From Bacillus pumilus (lineage in GTDB: Bacteria; Bacillota; Bacilli; Bacillales; Bacillaceae): DNA of 64,000 bases. Shown in pieces: positions 63,784-64,000 of the stretch (positions are counted from its first letter, which is position 1; every line of letters starts with the position of its first letter). Location: the NCBI GenBank assembly GCA_001938995.1, contig MKZN01000001.1, positions 372,001 to 436,000 on the forward strand, in the 5' to 3' direction. A program made the translations under genes and the position numbers. The notes under the pieces are model-generated. The model made no database searches. It saw only the letters and a program-made list of their open reading frames with translations, and had not been told where the DNA came from.

Positions 63784-64000
63784 TTATTCGTATATAATGC
63801 GCGGAGCTTTACGAATCGAAAGGCGCCAGCCTGTGCCTGTACCGATGTGATAAGCCTTTGCAAATGACCCTTGATTGATCGCCACGCCTAAATGATCGAG
63901 TGAATTGACATATACGAGTGGTTCACCTACTTTTAAATCGGCAAAAGATCGTCCATAGGTCATGATATTTTTATACACATTTTTTGGCCCGTTGGCAATG
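63784..64000 (-). CDS. SAM hydroxide adenosyltransferase-type (DUF62) protein, C-terminal part
   Basis: The visible 72 residues, continuing beyond the window edge, match the C-terminal beta-barrel of the SAM-dependent chlorinase/fluorinase fold: [56 protein letters not shown] (positions 63805-63970; key [12 protein letters not shown]). Bacterial members hydrolyse SAM to adenosine and methionine. It lies directly before the S-component gene, 15 bases away, and is probably co-transcribed. Identity is by motif. Confidence 0.8.
   Translation of the reverse strand, partial: IANGPKNVYKNIMTYGRSFADLKVGEPLVYVNSLDHLGVAINQGSFAKAYHIGTGTGWRLSIRKAPRIIYE

Noticed and set aside
63784-64000. Fluorinase or chlorinase activity
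   Set aside because: The fold is shared, but ordinary Bacillus members are SAM hydroxide adenosyltransferases and the catalytic N-terminal domain is outside the window.

Overview
The window looks like a chromosomal segment of a low-GC Bacillus of the B. pumilus/safensis/altitudinis group. Supporting signs are strong AGGAGG-type ribosome binding sites, TTG/GTG starts, a complete ganR-ganSPQBA galactan operon, a Rap-Phr pair, an LXG-type T7SS toxin, RlmH with its CxxH/CxxC neighbour, and a circular-bacteriocin cluster. The species is an inference; no rRNA or housekeeping phylogenetic marker is present.

Layout. 1-485: an RpiR-type regulator cut by the window edge. 0.7-4.3 kb: three tandem DUF1433 membrane-anchored proteins divergent from a lipase-like protein with a helical C-terminal tail and a small helical partner. 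This layout resembles the staphylococcal T7SS lipase toxin TslA and its TilA immunity proteins. It is followed by an unknown membrane protein and a LysR regulator. 7.1-15.2 kb: galactan use (GanR, sugar ABC importer GanSPQ, GH53 endo-galactanase GanB, GH42 beta-galactosidase GanA). 15.2-19.7 kb: a circular (AS-48/amylocyclicin-like) bacteriocin operon with precursor, SpoIIM/DUF95 protein, ABC ATPase and membrane proteins. 19.9-25.5 kb: CitMHS transporter, ABC-2 exporter, PhnA-like protein, glycerate kinase. 26.4-27.6 kb: Rap with an overlapping phr gene. 27.8-32.9 kb: secreted protein, dead PadR gene, Nudix hydrolase, XRE/DUF3169 pair, and an amino-acid permease behind a glycine riboswitch.

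33-60 kb is accessory and scarred. It holds an LXG toxin with a TNT (NAD glycohydrolase) tip and its immunity gene, and a two-component system with an MMPL exporter and an MBL-fold enzyme flanked by duplicated fragments of terD and a GH1 gene. A beta-glucoside PTS operon with a GntR regulator and a DUF262/HNH (GmrSD-like) gene beside a decayed helicase follow. Next come two unknown proteins, a TetR/SDR pair fused by a deletion, a stray LXG 5' end, an ABC exporter preceded by a 39-residue lysine-tailed peptide, and a chemoreceptor. Remnants of a resolvase and an ABC ATPase close the region. 59.8-64 kb returns to core genes: rlmH, the CxxH/CxxC protein, and an ECF transporter (EcfT, fused EcfA, UPF0397 S-component) behind a SAM hydrolase-family gene.

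Functional themes are plant polysaccharide and beta-glucoside use, inter-bacterial antagonism (two T7SS-type toxins, a circular bacteriocin, a possible leaderless peptide) and DNA-level defence. No tRNA, rRNA, CRISPR array or intact insertion sequence was seen. All family assignments were made by reading; no database search was run.
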